64,000 nucleotides of DNA from Desulfobulbaceae bacterium (GTDB taxonomy: Bacteria > Desulfobacterota > Desulfobulbia > Desulfobulbales > Desulfobulbaceae), in the NCBI GenBank assembly GCA_023544645.1, contig JAMJFO010000010.1, positions 1-64,000 of the forward strand, read 5' to 3'. Positions 1 through 8,737 of the stretch are shown here, one piece after another. Position 1 is the stretch's first letter. Each line of letters begins with the position of its first letter. A program made the translations under genes and the position numbers. Below the pieces are notes generated by a model. It made no database searches, had not been told where the DNA came from, and was given only the letters and a program-made list of their open reading frames with translations.

Positions 1-529
1 GGCAAAACGATTGATCAAGGAAACATGTGAAAAACAGCAAATACCAGAAGGACAGTTGACTCTCCATGCAGACCGTGGCAGCAGCATGAAATCAAAGCTT
101 GTGGCACATCTGCTTGCGGATCTGGGTGTAAGCAAAACACACAACAGGCCGCATGTGAGCAATGACAATCCCTACTCGGAATCACAGTTCAAAACCTTAA
201 AGTACAGCCCGGGTTTTCCAGAACGGTTCGGATCCATTCAGGACGCCAGGGCATTCTGCAAGAGTTTTTTTGCCTGGTACAATACTGTACACAAACATTC
301 AGGAATCGGCCTGCTGACACCTGAACAGGTTCATTACGGCCATGCTCAGACAATTTGGCAACAGCGTGCGGTTGTGCTTAAATCAGCTTTCAAAGATCAT
401 GCAAAACGGTTTAAGGGCAAAATGCCCAAACCATTCCCGCTGCCAGAAGCAGCATGGATTAATAAGCCTGATGAGAGTCAGGCAATGCTACTTTAATTTA
501 CGACAATGGGTGTCTCGTTTTCATTGACA
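1..529 (+). mobile_element. IS3-family insertion sequence, right end only
   Basis: The right part of an IS3-family element enters from the left edge of the window. It carries the end of the DDE transposase. After the stop codon there is a terminal-repeat-like sequence at 509-529 (GGTGTCTCGTTTTCATTGAC followed by A), ending in CA, as expected for an IS3-type right inverted repeat with TG...CA ends. The left end, the orfA part and any target-site duplication lie outside the window, so whether the element is intact cannot be told. Confidence 0.75.
2..496 (+). CDS. IS3-family transposase, C-terminal part of the DDE integrase core (partial)
   Basis: The reading frame is open from the window edge, so this is the last roughly 164 residues of a longer orfB/orfAB product that catalyses cut-and-circularise transposition. 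The second catalytic Asp lies in the motif HADRG. The catalytic Glu lies in NPYSESQFKTLKY, exactly 35 residues later, the DD(35)E spacing of the IS3/rve family. Downstream are FFAWYNTVHKHSGIGLLTPE and a basic C-terminus, typical of this group. An internal TTG at position 11 is not a real start, because the family-like sequence (AKRLI) continues upstream of it. The first catalytic Asp is outside the window. Confidence 0.85.
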   Translation, partial: AKRLIKETCEKQQIPEGQLTLHADRGSSMKSKLVAHLLADLGVSKTHNRPHVSNDNPYSESQFKTLKYSPGFPERFGSIQDARAFCKSFFAWYNTVHKHSGIGLLTPEQVHYGHAQTIWQQRAVVLKSAFKDHAKRFKGKMPKPFPLPEAAWINKPDESQAMLL

Positions 530-585
530 TATTCCGAATAAGAGAGATAGTGAAACAAAGGAGTGTGGTTATTTCCAAGAAGTTG

Positions 586-1470
586 CTAACAGTGTTTACC
601 CAGTCTCTTTTCTTTAGAGGTAAAGAGTTTTGAAGTTATCTGGGTCATGGCAATGGCAAAGATCGCAGCGGCAACTCCGAGCAGGACATTGAAGTAGGCT
701 GGGGCAGAAAGGGCAAGTCGGATAATAAGTGTGGACAGGGCATAGCCTGAATTCCTGAATACAGAGAAAAACGAGGGTTGAAAGCACTGGGCGATCAAAA
801 CCAGTAGAATGTCCGTGATAATGAGCAGAGTATAAAAATCATGAAAAAAGTCTGACTGGGGAACTTCATTCAGCCAGTTATAAATTGTACTCCCCCCCAT
901 GTAGATAAAAATACCCAGGATGATCAGGGCAAGCCCTTTTTTTGCCGCAACAAAGCTGAAAAGATCAACTGGTCTTCCTTTTAAATCGTCGTGTTTTTGT
1001 TGCTCCTGGATGCGGTAATAATATCCGAGCAGGGCAAATATCAGAAGAGCTCCGAATCCGTCCGAAACGATTTCCAAAATGACCTTATAGTTCTCCTCAT
1101 TTACAGTTATAGGTTCCGGGAGAGAAGAGAGTTGTTTAAAGGCGTTCCGCATCAAGATCAGCGAGAGGATCTCAAATTGTTTACCCACTGATTTAGAAAA
1201 AGAGCAGGGGATGGTGAAGATCAGGCTGATGATCTCCATGATCAGGACGACCGTAAACGCTGCCTGAATAGCGAAAAAATGATTGTTGGGAATAGATGCT
1301 ACCAAGGAGCCGGTCAGTATTCCCTGCCGTTTAAGTTCGATAACCAGGAGGCTTCCGATAAAGAGCAACACGAGCATGACCGAAATCTTCCGGTGTATGC
1401 GTTCATGCTCCCAGTAGTAGTGCAGGGGGTCAAAAATAAATGTGCAGCGTTCGTAGATAAAATTCATCAT
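586..1470 (-). CDS. Polytopic membrane protein of unknown function
   Basis: This predicted 294-residue inner-membrane protein has about six hydrophobic segments, for example ISVMLVLLFIGSLLVI near residue 30, AIQAAFTVVLIMEIISLIF near 70, a long one near 140, GLALIILGIFIYMGG near 180, LLIITDILLVLIAQ near 215 and VLLGVAAAIFAIAM near 265. A charged soluble loop (KHDDLKGRPVD) separates the halves. I do not recognise the family. It sits alone between an IS remnant and a truncated ATPase, so it is probably part of an accessory insertion. The start could be either of two adjacent Met codons. Confidence 0.6.
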   Translation of the reverse strand: MMNFIYERCTFIFDPLHYYWEHERIHRKISVMLVLLFIGSLLVIELKRQGILTGSLVASIPNNHFFAIQAAFTVVLIMEIISLIFTIPCSFSKSVGKQFEILSLILMRNAFKQLSSLPEPITVNEENYKVILEIVSDGFGALLIFALLGYYYRIQEQQKHDDLKGRPVDLFSFVAAKKGLALIILGIFIYMGGSTIYNWLNEVPQSDFFHDFYTLLIITDILLVLIAQCFQPSFFSVFRNSGYALSTLIIRLALSAPAYFNVLLGVAAAIFAIAMTQITSKLFTSKEKRLGKHC

Positions 1471-1519
1471 TGATCTATCATATCAAGATTGCAGAAAAAA
1501 ATGCATATCATTTTTTGCC

Positions 1520-2077
1520 GTGAATGAAAACAATCTTCTTGTGATCCCTGCCGTTATGGAGACCAAGGGGAGAGGCATGCCTCTTATTACCCGCGTTCAG
1601 CACCATCTTGAATCGTTATCCAAAGGAGCCAGTCCACGGCACCCTGTTATTATCCTTGACGATGCACAGCTGGTTGAGAATGAATCTCTTTGGGACCTCT
1701 GCTCCCTTCTGTTCCAGACTTCCACGCAAACCGTGGCTGCTTCACTGATCCTGGTTGGCGATGAACTCCTGACCAAAAGATTGGAACTTTATGCTTTGCT
1801 CCCTATCCGAGCACGCCTCACCACTGTCATGAAACTTCAACCTATGAACGAATATGAGACCCGCCTGTTTCTTGAAAATAGATTAACCAATGGAGGAGCG
1901 CCGCCTGATCTGTTTGAAGACGATGTGATTGAAATTATTGCCGCTCACACCAGGGGAAACAGGCGCAATGTGATGAACATGGCAACCATGGCACTGGAAG
2001 AGGCATATTATAACGAAGAAAAAACCGTCACCGCCGGGATTATTTTTAACTCGGACTGGTTCAACGAATCCGAGTGA
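1520..2077 (+). pseudogene. ExeA/TniB-like AAA ATPase, 5'-truncated remnant
   Basis: The 185-residue frame resembles the C-terminal two-thirds of the ExeA-like ATPases that accompany transposase modules. It has a Walker B (VIILDDAQ), a sensor-1-like segment (SLILVGDELL), an arginine-containing segment (LLPIRARL) and a C-terminal helical lid (IIAAHTRGNRRNVMNMATMALEEA). The N-terminal region with the Walker A P-loop is missing; upstream sequence in this frame shows no P-loop and reaches a stop at 1454-1456. The only start is a GTG at 1520 without a convincing ribosome-binding site. I read it as a decayed transposition accessory gene rather than a working ATPase. Confidence 0.65.
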
Positions 2078-2147
2078 AACGGAGGCGCTTGCGAGGGGAC
2101 TCCAGTGTCAAGGAATAACTCGGTGCGGTAAACTGCAGTCTACTACA

Positions 2148-2179
2148 AAAGGGCGGAGGGAGTCATCTTTTCGCCCTTT
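2148..2179. terminator. Stem-loop terminator between convergent genes
   Basis: AAAGGGCG at 2148-2155 and CGCCCTTT at 2172-2179 form a perfect 8-bp stem with a 16-nt loop. A T-rich stretch follows on the plus side and A's precede it. It lies 70 bp after the ATPase remnant and just before the 3' end of the gene at 2217, so it could serve both strands. Confidence 0.5.
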
Positions 2180-2216
2180 CTTTGTTCCATTTGCTGACAG
2201 GAATTCGTGCTTGCGA

Positions 2217-2840
2217 TTATTGTTGGATTATTTTATGAGAATCTACAGTATCGAAAGCTTTCCCAATTTCTATCCTCTTTTCCTCCAAGATGGATATCAA
2301 CTGTTCTTGCGATATGACACCTTCCGCTTCGCCTTGCCTTAAGATTTTGAGAAATTTCGCGATAATGTTAGCAACTTCAGTGCTGTAGTCGGATATTTGT
2401 TTGTAAGTTGTTTCGTCGAAATAAATGGCATGATTTATTAATAAAGACGATAAACTGCTACATGCAGTATGAGCATTTTCAGCATGCTCTCGATAGAAAT
2501 TAATATGAACGTAATCATCTTCTGTAACAAACGGGGTACCAGCTATAATTCTTGATAATGGGTAGGAAATATCACACATGCTGGAATAAATTTTGTGTAT
2601 TGCTTCAGCTTTTTGGTTGTCTATTCGCTGGTTGGCAATATTTTGTTCTTCAGCATATATAGAGAGGGAAGTTTTTAAATAAGTAGTTTTTTCTTGCAGT
2701 TGAGATTTGTATTTTTCTAATTCTTTTTGCAGAAGCTGGTTTACTAAGCTTGAGCCAAGGAATTTAAGGGCAACCAAGACAATTCCGGAACTGATTAAGG
2801 CTGGTATGAGATATTCAGATATAAAAATTAATAAGTTCAT
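2217..2840 (-). CDS. Orphan membrane-anchored coiled-coil protein
   Basis: This 207-residue protein is of unknown family. Residues 1-30 form one hydrophobic segment (ISEYLIPALISSGIVLVALKFL). A charged, heptad-like stretch (LQKELEKYKSQLQEKTTYLK) follows, then a soluble mainly helical domain. The likely topology is a single N-terminal membrane anchor with a cytoplasmic coiled coil. The gene is clearly more AT-rich than the neighbouring translation operon, which together with its place between an IS remnant and a tRNA suggests horizontal acquisition. Such anchored proteins occur as orphans in defence or mobile islands, but nothing here fixes a function. Confidence 0.6.
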   Translation of the reverse strand: MNLLIFISEYLIPALISSGIVLVALKFLGSSLVNQLLQKELEKYKSQLQEKTTYLKTSLSIYAEEQNIANQRIDNQKAEAIHKIYSSMCDISYPLSRIIAGTPFVTEDDYVHINFYREHAENAHTACSSLSSLLINHAIYFDETTYKQISDYSTEVANIIAKFLKILRQGEAEGVISQEQLISILEEKRIEIGKAFDTVDSHKIIQQ

Positions 2841-3141
2841 ATTGTGCTAATTATTTATTGACATAACAAGTTGATAACCGGTTTCTGGATATCTACACAA
2901 AGCCCAGAAAGCCAACAACGTAATTTCAGTCATATAAAACATATTCCAACCTGATACCATTCATTATCGACTGGATATCAAGAAACCTGATAACCCGTTT
3001 GATCCAAATTTCTGTCCAGTTTACCAAATATATAATAGTTTCACTATATCATGATTGCAGCATAACCCAAAGAGGTTGCACACAGAGGGGCATCCATCCG
3101 GCAGGGATTCCTTTCTCTTTGTTGCAAAATTATTACACACC
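2841..3141. other. Intergenic stretch with no recognised gene
   Basis: About 300 bp of AT-rich DNA lie between the orphan coiled-coil gene and the terminator after tRNA-Pro. I see no convincing coding frame. The only open frame here runs through the tRNA on the minus strand and is a shadow. I looked for a copy of the tRNA 3' end that could be an attachment site and found none by eye. Confidence 0.4.
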
Positions 3142-3178
3142 AAAAAAAAAGGACTTAGAGAGTTACCTCTAAGTCCTT
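3142..3178 (-). terminator. Strong intrinsic terminator after tRNA-Pro
   Basis: Read on the minus strand, a perfect 12-bp stem (plus-strand arms AAGGACTTAGAG at 3149-3160 and CTCTAAGTCCTT at 3167-3178) with a 6-nt loop is followed by a run of nine T's. It lies immediately 3' of tRNA-Pro and is the probable end of the long thrS-to-tRNA-Pro transcription unit. Confidence 0.9.
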
Positions 3179-3185
3179 GATTTAT

Positions 3186-3262
3186 TGGTCGGGACGAGAG
3201 GATTTGAACCTCCGGCCCCCTGAACCCCATTCAGGTGCGCTACCAGACTGCGCTACGTCCCG
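3186..3262 (-). tRNA. tRNA-Pro (anticodon GGG)
   Basis: The minus strand folds as a complete cloverleaf. The 7-bp acceptor stem CGGGACG pairs with CGTCCCG. The D arm is AGCGCAGTCTGGTAGCGCA. The anticodon stem CCTGA/TCAGG encloses the loop ATGGGGT, giving anticodon GGG. The T arm is CCGGAGGTTCAAATCCTC-like, with TTCAAAT in the loop. CCA is encoded (3186-3188). It reads CCC/CCU proline codons. It follows merR by about 33 bp on the same strand and probably shares its transcript. Confidence 0.95.
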
Positions 3263-3295
3263 ACACTTATTTTTTTCTTACTTATTTAACTTTGC

Positions 3296-3697
3296 TTAAT
3301 ACCGGAGAGATTTCAGGGCAAGTATCTGCTGAATCCTCCGCAGCTCATTCTTGATGACGGCAAGCCGTTTTTCCGATGGCTGCTGATCCTGCTGGGCCGC
3401 CCTTTCCTCCTTTGCTTTTACTTCCTCCTTGCGGTCCGGATCCTGCAACAGCTTGCGCGCTCCGGAGATCGTGTACCCTTCATCGTGCAGCAGGGTCCTG
3501 ATCAGCAGCAGGTTCTCAACATCCTGCCTGCGGTACAGCCGCTGGTTGGACTTGGCCCGGTGCGGGCGGACAACCTTGAATTCCGTTTCCCAGTACCGCA
3601 GAACATGCGGGTCTACCCCGACGAGATCACTGACCTCGCCAATGCGAAAATATACCTTATCCGGAATATCCTTTCGCGCGGCAACCTGCTGTTTCAC
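3296..3697 (-). CDS. MerR-family transcriptional regulator
   Basis: This 133-residue protein has the winged-helix MerR DNA-binding domain at about residues 17-85: [22 protein letters not shown], then the wing [21 protein letters not shown], then [13 protein letters not shown]. The C-terminal 50 residues are a charged helix ([31 protein letters not shown]) with no cysteines for metal sensing, so it probably dimerises through a coiled coil without an obvious ligand domain. It begins 2 bp after the ihfA stop codon. The pheT-ihfA-merR order is a conserved arrangement in proteobacteria, in which this regulator's target is generally not known. Confidence 0.88.
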   Translation of the reverse strand: MKQQVAARKDIPDKVYFRIGEVSDLVGVDPHVLRYWETEFKVVRPHRAKSNQRLYRRQDVENLLLIRTLLHDEGYTISGARKLLQDPDRKEEVKAKEERAAQQDQQPSEKRLAVIKNELRRIQQILALKSLRY

Positions 3698-3699
3698 AT

Positions 3700-3984
3700 T
3701 TATTTATTCAACTGCTCACGTAACTGTTTGCTCGGCCTGAACGATACCATTTTCCGCTTGGTAATGGTCATGGCCTCACCGGTTCGCGGGTTACGGCCCT
3801 TGCGGGGCGACTTGTCACGAACAGTCAGGGTTCCGAACTGGACCAGCTTGACGGACTCTCCATCCACCAATGAGTCCTTGAGTACCGAAAAAACCGTATC
3901 TACAATGTCAGAGCTGTTGCGCTGAGATATCCCCAGCTGTTCATGCACCGCAACAGCGAGTTCCTTACGTGTAACATTACTCAT
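3700..3984 (-). CDS. ihfA: Integration host factor subunit alpha
   Basis: A 94-residue HU/IHF-family nucleoid protein that bends DNA as a dimer. It has the N-terminal helical dimerisation part ([22 protein letters not shown]), the conserved turn [26 protein letters not shown], whose GRNPRTGE arm inserts into the minor groove, and the ending [17 protein letters not shown]. The alpha assignment rests on position directly after pheT, as in many proteobacteria, and on similarity. An HU-like paralogue is the alternative. It starts 14 bp after pheT and is tightly followed by merR. Confidence 0.9.
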   Translation of the reverse strand: MSNVTRKELAVAVHEQLGISQRNSSDIVDTVFSVLKDSLVDGESVKLVQFGTLTVRDKSPRKGRNPRTGEAMTITKRKMVSFRPSKQLREQLNK

Positions 3985-3997
3985 CTACCTTCTCCTC

Positions 3998-6439
3998 TCA
4001 TTCTCTATATCTTCCGCCGAAACGGGACATAAGGGTATTTACAATCTTATCATGAAGGATGTCAACCGTTTCGTCATCAAGAGTCTGCTCCGGGGATCTA
4101 TAGGTAACCGACAGGGCTACGCTTTTCATTCCCTTTTCAATGGGTTTTCCCTTGTAAATATCAAACAGTTCCACATTCTCCACATTGTCAACATTCAACT
4201 CGCGCACCGTCTGCAGCAGCTCGCCCGCAGCGACGTGTTCCGGCACAACAAGGGCGATATCCCGCTTAACCCAGGGATAGCGAGGCAGATGCCTGAATGT
4301 CTTGTCTACGGTCTTCAAACCATTCAAAATCGTCAGATCCATCTCCAGGAAATACACATCCTGCTTTATGCCGAATTCTTTCAGGACGCTGCCGGCAACC
4401 TTGCCAAGCATACCGACCTGTGATCCGGCGTTCAGTATATGCAGACTGAATTCGGGATGGCAATACGACTGCGGATCACTCTCCGGAACCTGGAACGTTA
4501 AAGCACCGGTATCTCCGGTCAGCCCCAGGGTGTCAATAAAGGTCTGGGCGATGCCCTTGAGGTCAAATATATCCGCCTGCAGGCCCGAGAAATACAAAGG
4601 AGTGCTCTCCGGGTAGCGCTGTCCGGTCATGACCGAGCAGAATTTCGTCGGCTCTTCGGGCAGCACCCCTTCTCCGTGCTGCAAAAACACCTTGCCGATT
4701 TCAAAGAGACTGACATCGGGCTTCTGGCGGTTGATGTTGTGCCGAACATTTTCCAGCAGCCCAGGAAGCAGCATGGTCCGCATCACCGACTGCTCCTCGG
4801 TCAAGGGATTGAGCAGCCTGGTTAAGTTTCTTCGTTCATCATCAGCCGGTATGTTGAGAAGATCCAGATGATTTTCCGAGGTAAAACTGTAGTTGATTGC
4901 CTCGGTAAAACCGCGTGAGGTCATTATACCGGCGATCTGATTGCGCAGCGCCCGGAGGCGGTCTCGCTGGGGATAATCCATGGTCATCTGCGGCATGGTG
5001 GTCGGGATATCATTGTATCCGACCATCCTGGCGATCTCTTCGATGAGGTCCACCTCCCGCTCGATATCAATACGGAAACTCGGAACATTGACCATCAGAA
5101 CGCCATCAGCTTCCGGCTGCACACCAAAATCAATACTCTTGAGATAAGCGGCTATCTCGCTGCCGCTGATATCTATGCCCAGCAGATCGCAGACCCTCTG
5201 CACCCGCAGGGAGAGAACCAGTTCGTTCTTTTGCCCGGGGTAGACATCAACGCCGCCCGCATCGGCGACTGCGCCGGCGTATTCAACCATCAGCCGGACA
5301 GCCCGCTCCATGGCAATATGCGCGCCATCGGGATCGACCCCCCGCTCAAAACGGTAGGATGCTTCGGAGGGGATATTCAGCTTTCGCGCTGTTTTGCGAA
5401 TGCTCACCGGATTGAAACAGGCGGATTCAAGCAGGATTTCGGTGGTTTCCGGGGAAACCTCCGATTCCAGCCCCCCCATTACTCCGGCCACGGCAACGGG
5501 GCCCTGCCCGTCGCAGATCATGAGCATGTCGTTATCAAGGGTGCGCTCATTGCCGTCCAGGGTGGCAAAGGTCTTCTCTTCAACAGATGGACAGCGGACG
5601 ATTATTTTGCCGCCGCGTATCCTGTTAAAATCAAAGGCGTGGAGAGGCTGGCCTGTTTCCAGCATGACATAGTTGGTAATGTCAACAATGTTGTTGATGG
5701 GCCGCATGCCGACAGCAAGAAGCCGCTGCTGCATCCATCTGGGAGATGGCCCGATGGCAACGCCGGTCAGTTTTCTTGCCGCATATCGGGGACAGAGTCC
5801 CGGCTCTTCGATGACAACGACAACATCCGTTTTGCCGCCGTCGAGAACGGGCAGGCTTGCCGGGTCAACGGGCCTGCTCACCTCCCTGCCGAAAAAACCG
5901 CCCACTTCCCTGGCAATCCCTAAAACGCTGGCGCAGTCAGGCCGGTTGGGAGTGAGGTCGATTTCAACCATGGTGTCATCAAGGCCGAGCTCTTCAACCA
6001 GTTCGACGCCTATCCGCACCTCTCCGTCAATTTCCAGGATGCCGCCATGGTCTTCGCTGATCCCCAGTTCCTTGCCGGAACAGAGCATGCCGTGGGAGTC
6101 CTGGCCCCGCACTTTGGCCTGTTTGATGGTCAACCCGCCGGGCAAGGTAACACCCGGGGGAACAAAGGCTGTCACCAGGCCCTCACGGGCATTGGGGGCG
6201 CCGCAGACGACCTGGACAACTTCAGTCCCGGTATCCACATCGCACAGGGTCAGCCGGTCCGCATCCGGATGCTTCCGGACTGTGGCGATCCGTGCGGTTT
6301 TTATGCCCGCAAGGCCGCTGGACATATCAACCACGGCATCAACCTCCAGCCCCAGCATGGTCAGACCATCGGCGATCTGCTCTGCGGTGAGGCCGTTGAG
6401 CGGCACGTATTCATTAAGCCATTTGAGGGTGATTTTCAT
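3998..6439 (-). CDS. pheT: Phenylalanyl-tRNA synthetase beta chain
   Basis: This 813-residue beta subunit of the (alpha-beta)2 enzyme charges tRNA-Phe. The N-terminus MKITLKWLNEYVPL leads into an EMAP/tRNA-binding domain (KHPDADRLTLCDVDTG, VVCGAPNAR, about residues 40-150). The B3/B4 editing module follows (NNIVDITNYVMLETGQPLHAFD near 250). The B5 domain, a catalytic-fold domain and a C-terminal ferredoxin-like anticodon-binding domain (RYPWVKRDIALVVPE to the end, about 710-813) complete the full-length arrangement. It starts 11 bp after pheS and precedes ihfA in the operon. Confidence 0.97.
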   Translation of the reverse strand: MKITLKWLNEYVPLNGLTAEQIADGLTMLGLEVDAVVDMSSGLAGIKTARIATVRKHPDADRLTLCDVDTGTEVVQVVCGAPNAREGLVTAFVPPGVTLPGGLTIKQAKVRGQDSHGMLCSGKELGISEDHGGILEIDGEVRIGVELVEELGLDDTMVEIDLTPNRPDCASVLGIAREVGGFFGREVSRPVDPASLPVLDGGKTDVVVVIEEPGLCPRYAARKLTGVAIGPSPRWMQQRLLAVGMRPINNIVDITNYVMLETGQPLHAFDFNRIRGGKIIVRCPSVEEKTFATLDGNERTLDNDMLMICDGQGPVAVAGVMGGLESEVSPETTEILLESACFNPVSIRKTARKLNIPSEASYRFERGVDPDGAHIAMERAVRLMVEYAGAVADAGGVDVYPGQKNELVLSLRVQRVCDLLGIDISGSEIAAYLKSIDFGVQPEADGVLMVNVPSFRIDIEREVDLIEEIARMVGYNDIPTTMPQMTMDYPQRDRLRALRNQIAGIMTSRGFTEAINYSFTSENHLDLLNIPADDERRNLTRLLNPLTEEQSVMRTMLLPGLLENVRHNINRQKPDVSLFEIGKVFLQHGEGVLPEEPTKFCSVMTGQRYPESTPLYFSGLQADIFDLKGIAQTFIDTLGLTGDTGALTFQVPESDPQSYCHPEFSLHILNAGSQVGMLGKVAGSVLKEFGIKQDVYFLEMDLTILNGLKTVDKTFRHLPRYPWVKRDIALVVPEHVAAGELLQTVRELNVDNVENVELFDIYKGKPIEKGMKSVALSVTYRSPEQTLDDETVDILHDKIVNTLMSRFGGRYRE

Positions 6440-6450
6440 GGTGGTCGTCG

Positions 6451-7458
6451 TTAAAACTGGGACAAAAAGCGAAGGTCATTTTCGTAAAACAGCCGGATGT
6501 CGTCAATACCATACTTGAGCATGGCGATTCTCTCTACCCCGAGCCCGAAAGCAAATCCACTGTACATGTCAGGATCATAGCCGACCATTTTCAGCACCTC
6601 GGGATCGATCAGTCCGGCGCCGAGGATCTCCAGCCACCCGGTCCGTTTGCAGACACGGCAGCCTGATCCCCCGCAGATGACGCAGGAAATATCAACTTCA
6701 GCGCTGGGCTCGGTGAAAGGGAAAAAACTGGGACGAAACCGCAGCGCCAGATCATCGGTAAACATCTTGCGGGTAAAACTTGTCAGAACCCCTTTCAGGT
6801 CGGCAAAGGAAACCTTGCGGTCTACCAGAAAGCCTTCAACCTGGTGAAACATGGGCGTATGGGTAATATCCGAATCACACCGGTAAACCTTGCCCGGGGC
6901 AATGTACCGCAGCGGTGGATCCTGCGCCTCCATGATCCTGGCCTGCATGGGCGAAGTGTGCGTCCGGAGCAGGATGGAATCGGACACGTAAAACGTGTCG
7001 TGCATATCACGGGCCGGATGATGCTCGGGGATATTAAGCGCCTCGAAATTGTACCGGTCCAGTTCCACGTCCGGACCCTCGGCAACGGCAAAGCCCATCC
7101 CTTCGAAGACGGAACAGATCTCTTCCATCACCTGGGTGACGGGATGCAATTTTCCGAAAGGCAGGCTGCGTCCGGGAAGGCTGAGGTCTACATCAGAGCC
7201 GGATGAGCCGGAAGGAGCGTTAATTTCGGCATTCTTCCGTTCAAACCGCTCTTCAATATTTTTTTTGATGACATTGGCAAGCTGGCCCAGACGAGGCCGG
7301 TCCTCTTTGGGAACCTGGCCGAGCCGGCGCATAACGGTCGAGAACAGACCCTTGCGGCCCAGGTATTTAACCCGAAATGATTCAAGGCCGGAGGGGTCAG
7401 ACAGTGCGTCAATTGCCGACGCAGCTTCCTGTTCAAGCCTTTTCAGCTCGTCTTCCAT
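6451..7458 (-). CDS. pheS: Phenylalanyl-tRNA synthetase alpha chain
   Basis: This 335-residue catalytic subunit of PheRS has an N-terminal coiled-coil arm (residues 1-85). The class II core has motif 2 around [14 protein letters not shown] and [22 protein letters not shown], and motif 3 at [37 protein letters not shown] lies between them. [17 protein letters not shown] holds four Cys in a zinc-like arrangement that some PheS proteins carry. It lies 7 bp after rplT and just before pheT, with which it forms the holoenzyme. Confidence 0.97.
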   Translation of the reverse strand: MEDELKRLEQEAASAIDALSDPSGLESFRVKYLGRKGLFSTVMRRLGQVPKEDRPRLGQLANVIKKNIEERFERKNAEINAPSGSSGSDVDLSLPGRSLPFGKLHPVTQVMEEICSVFEGMGFAVAEGPDVELDRYNFEALNIPEHHPARDMHDTFYVSDSILLRTHTSPMQARIMEAQDPPLRYIAPGKVYRCDSDITHTPMFHQVEGFLVDRKVSFADLKGVLTSFTRKMFTDDLALRFRPSFFPFTEPSAEVDISCVICGGSGCRVCKRTGWLEILGAGLIDPEVLKMVGYDPDMYSGFAFGLGVERIAMLKYGIDDIRLFYENDLRFLSQF

Positions 7459-7465
7459 AAACCTG

Positions 7466-7816
7466 TCAGGAAGCTGAAACGGCCTTCACGACCTTGCTGA
7501 AGGCGTTGGGATCAACAATGGCCAGATTGGACAGAACCTTGCGGTCCAGCTCGACATCAGCGTTCTTCAGCCCATTGATCAAACGGCTGTAGCTGGTGCC
7601 GTTCATCTTGGCGGCAGCGCCTATCCGGGCAATCCACAGTCGGCGGAAATTTCTTTTTTTGGTGCGGCGGTCACGATAGGCGAAACACAGGGCACGATCG
7701 ACTGCCTCGGTGGCGGTCCTGTACAACCGGTGTTTTCCTCCGCGAAAACCCTTGGCCAACTTCAATACTTTATTTCTTCTGCGGCGAGCTTTAAAACCGC
7801 GAGTAACGCGTGCCAT
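7466..7816 (-). CDS. rplT: Ribosomal protein L20
   Basis: The 116-residue bL20 is full-length, with the very basic N-terminal extension [24 protein letters not shown] that threads into 23S rRNA and helps early 50S assembly. The conserved core [36 protein letters not shown] follows. In other bacteria L20 also represses its own operon by binding the rpmI-rplT leader RNA. The infC-rpmI-rplT order here would allow this, but I did not identify the leader structure. Confidence 0.97.
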   Translation of the reverse strand: MARVTRGFKARRRRNKVLKLAKGFRGGKHRLYRTATEAVDRALCFAYRDRRTKKRNFRRLWIARIGAAAKMNGTSYSRLINGLKNADVELDRKVLSNLAIVDPNAFSKVVKAVSAS

Positions 7817-7878
7817 CTTTCTACTCCAGTTAAAATAAACTTTTTTACATCAACAGGGCTGTTGCCCGTTCAATTTTC

Positions 7879-8076
7879 TTACAGATAGGGCAGCATACGC
7901 TTGACTGCCTTGCAATCCGACTCGGCAATCAAACCGGACTTGCGCAGGTTGCGTTTGCGTTTGGTCGATTTCTTGGTCAGGATATGGCTGCTGAACGCTT
8001 TGCTGCGCTTAATCTTGCCGGAACCGGTAGCTTTGAACCGCTTGGCCGCTCCCCTGTTTGACTTTACCTTGGGCAT
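7879..8076 (-). CDS. rpmI: Ribosomal protein L35
   Basis: This 65-residue basic bL35 begins [28 protein letters not shown] and ends KRMLPYL. It is the normal size and lies in its canonical place between infC and rplT. The plus-strand frame covering the same DNA is a shadow. Confidence 0.96.
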   Translation of the reverse strand: MPKVKSNRGAAKRFKATGSGKIKRSKAFSSHILTKKSTKRKRNLRKSGLIAESDCKAVKRMLPYL

Positions 8077-8154
8077 GATATTTCTCCTTCATTATACGGA
8101 CGGCATACCCGCCCGATCAGTATGAACTGTTAAACTATATATAAAGAACAATGA

Positions 8155-8697
8155 TTATTTGGGGCCAACAAACATGACCAGCTGTCGTCCTTCCATCATT
8201 GGTTCCTGCAAAATATTGCAATCCTCGCGCAGAGAATCGGCTATCTTGTTCAATGCATCAAGTCCGATGGACTGGGCATAGACAATTTCCCGGCCGCGGA
8301 AGCGCATGGTGACCTTGACCTTGTTTTTCTGGGCCAGGAACTTCTTGATCTGCTTGATCTTGAAGTTAAGATCATGCTCCTCGGTCTTGGGCCGGAACTT
8401 GATTTCCTTGGTTTCGACAGTTGTCTGCTTCTTCTTTGCTTCCTTCTGCTTCTTGATCAGTTCGTAACGGTACTTGTCAAAATCCATTATCCGACAGACC
8501 GGTGGATCCGCAGTGGCAGCCACCTCAACCAGGTCCAGCTGCTGATCATAGGCCTTTTTTATTGCATCCTCAATGGATACTACTCCCAATTGCTCGCCGT
8601 CAAAATTGATAAGACGTACTTCCCGAGCGGTAATTTCCTCGTTAACCCTTGTTTTTATTTCTTGTTTCGGCGGCGCCTTCCTGCCTCGTTTTTTAAT
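8155..8697 (-). CDS. infC: Translation initiation factor IF-3, starting at an AUU codon
   Basis: IF-3 keeps ribosomal subunits apart and checks start-codon pairing. An ATG/GTG/TTG-only view gives a truncated 144-residue protein from a TTG at 8589. The true frame extends 36 codons upstream to an ATT at 8695-8697, preceded by GGAGG (8705-8709) at a 7-nt spacing. This restores the N-terminus KKRGRKAPPKQEIKTRVNEE and a total of 180 residues, the E. coli length. An AUU start is the known autoregulatory device of infC, because IF-3 discriminates against its own non-canonical start. The conserved C-domain reads FRGREIVYAQ and ends GRQLVMFVGPK. thrS ends 40 bp upstream. Confidence 0.95.
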   Translation of the reverse strand: MKKRGRKAPPKQEIKTRVNEEITAREVRLINFDGEQLGVVSIEDAIKKAYDQQLDLVEVAATADPPVCRIMDFDKYRYELIKKQKEAKKKQTTVETKEIKFRPKTEEHDLNFKIKQIKKFLAQKNKVKVTMRFRGREIVYAQSIGLDALNKIADSLREDCNILQEPMMEGRQLVMFVGPK

Positions 8698-8737
8698 AAC
8701 CGTTCCTCCAGTAACCTTTCATGTTCCGATGGAAATC

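Noticed and set aside
3021-3230. Minus-strand frame over tRNA-Pro
   Set aside because: It passes through the tRNA and the terminator; shadow.
5231-6518. Long plus-strand frames over pheT
   Set aside because: They mirror the synthetase gene and carry no motif.
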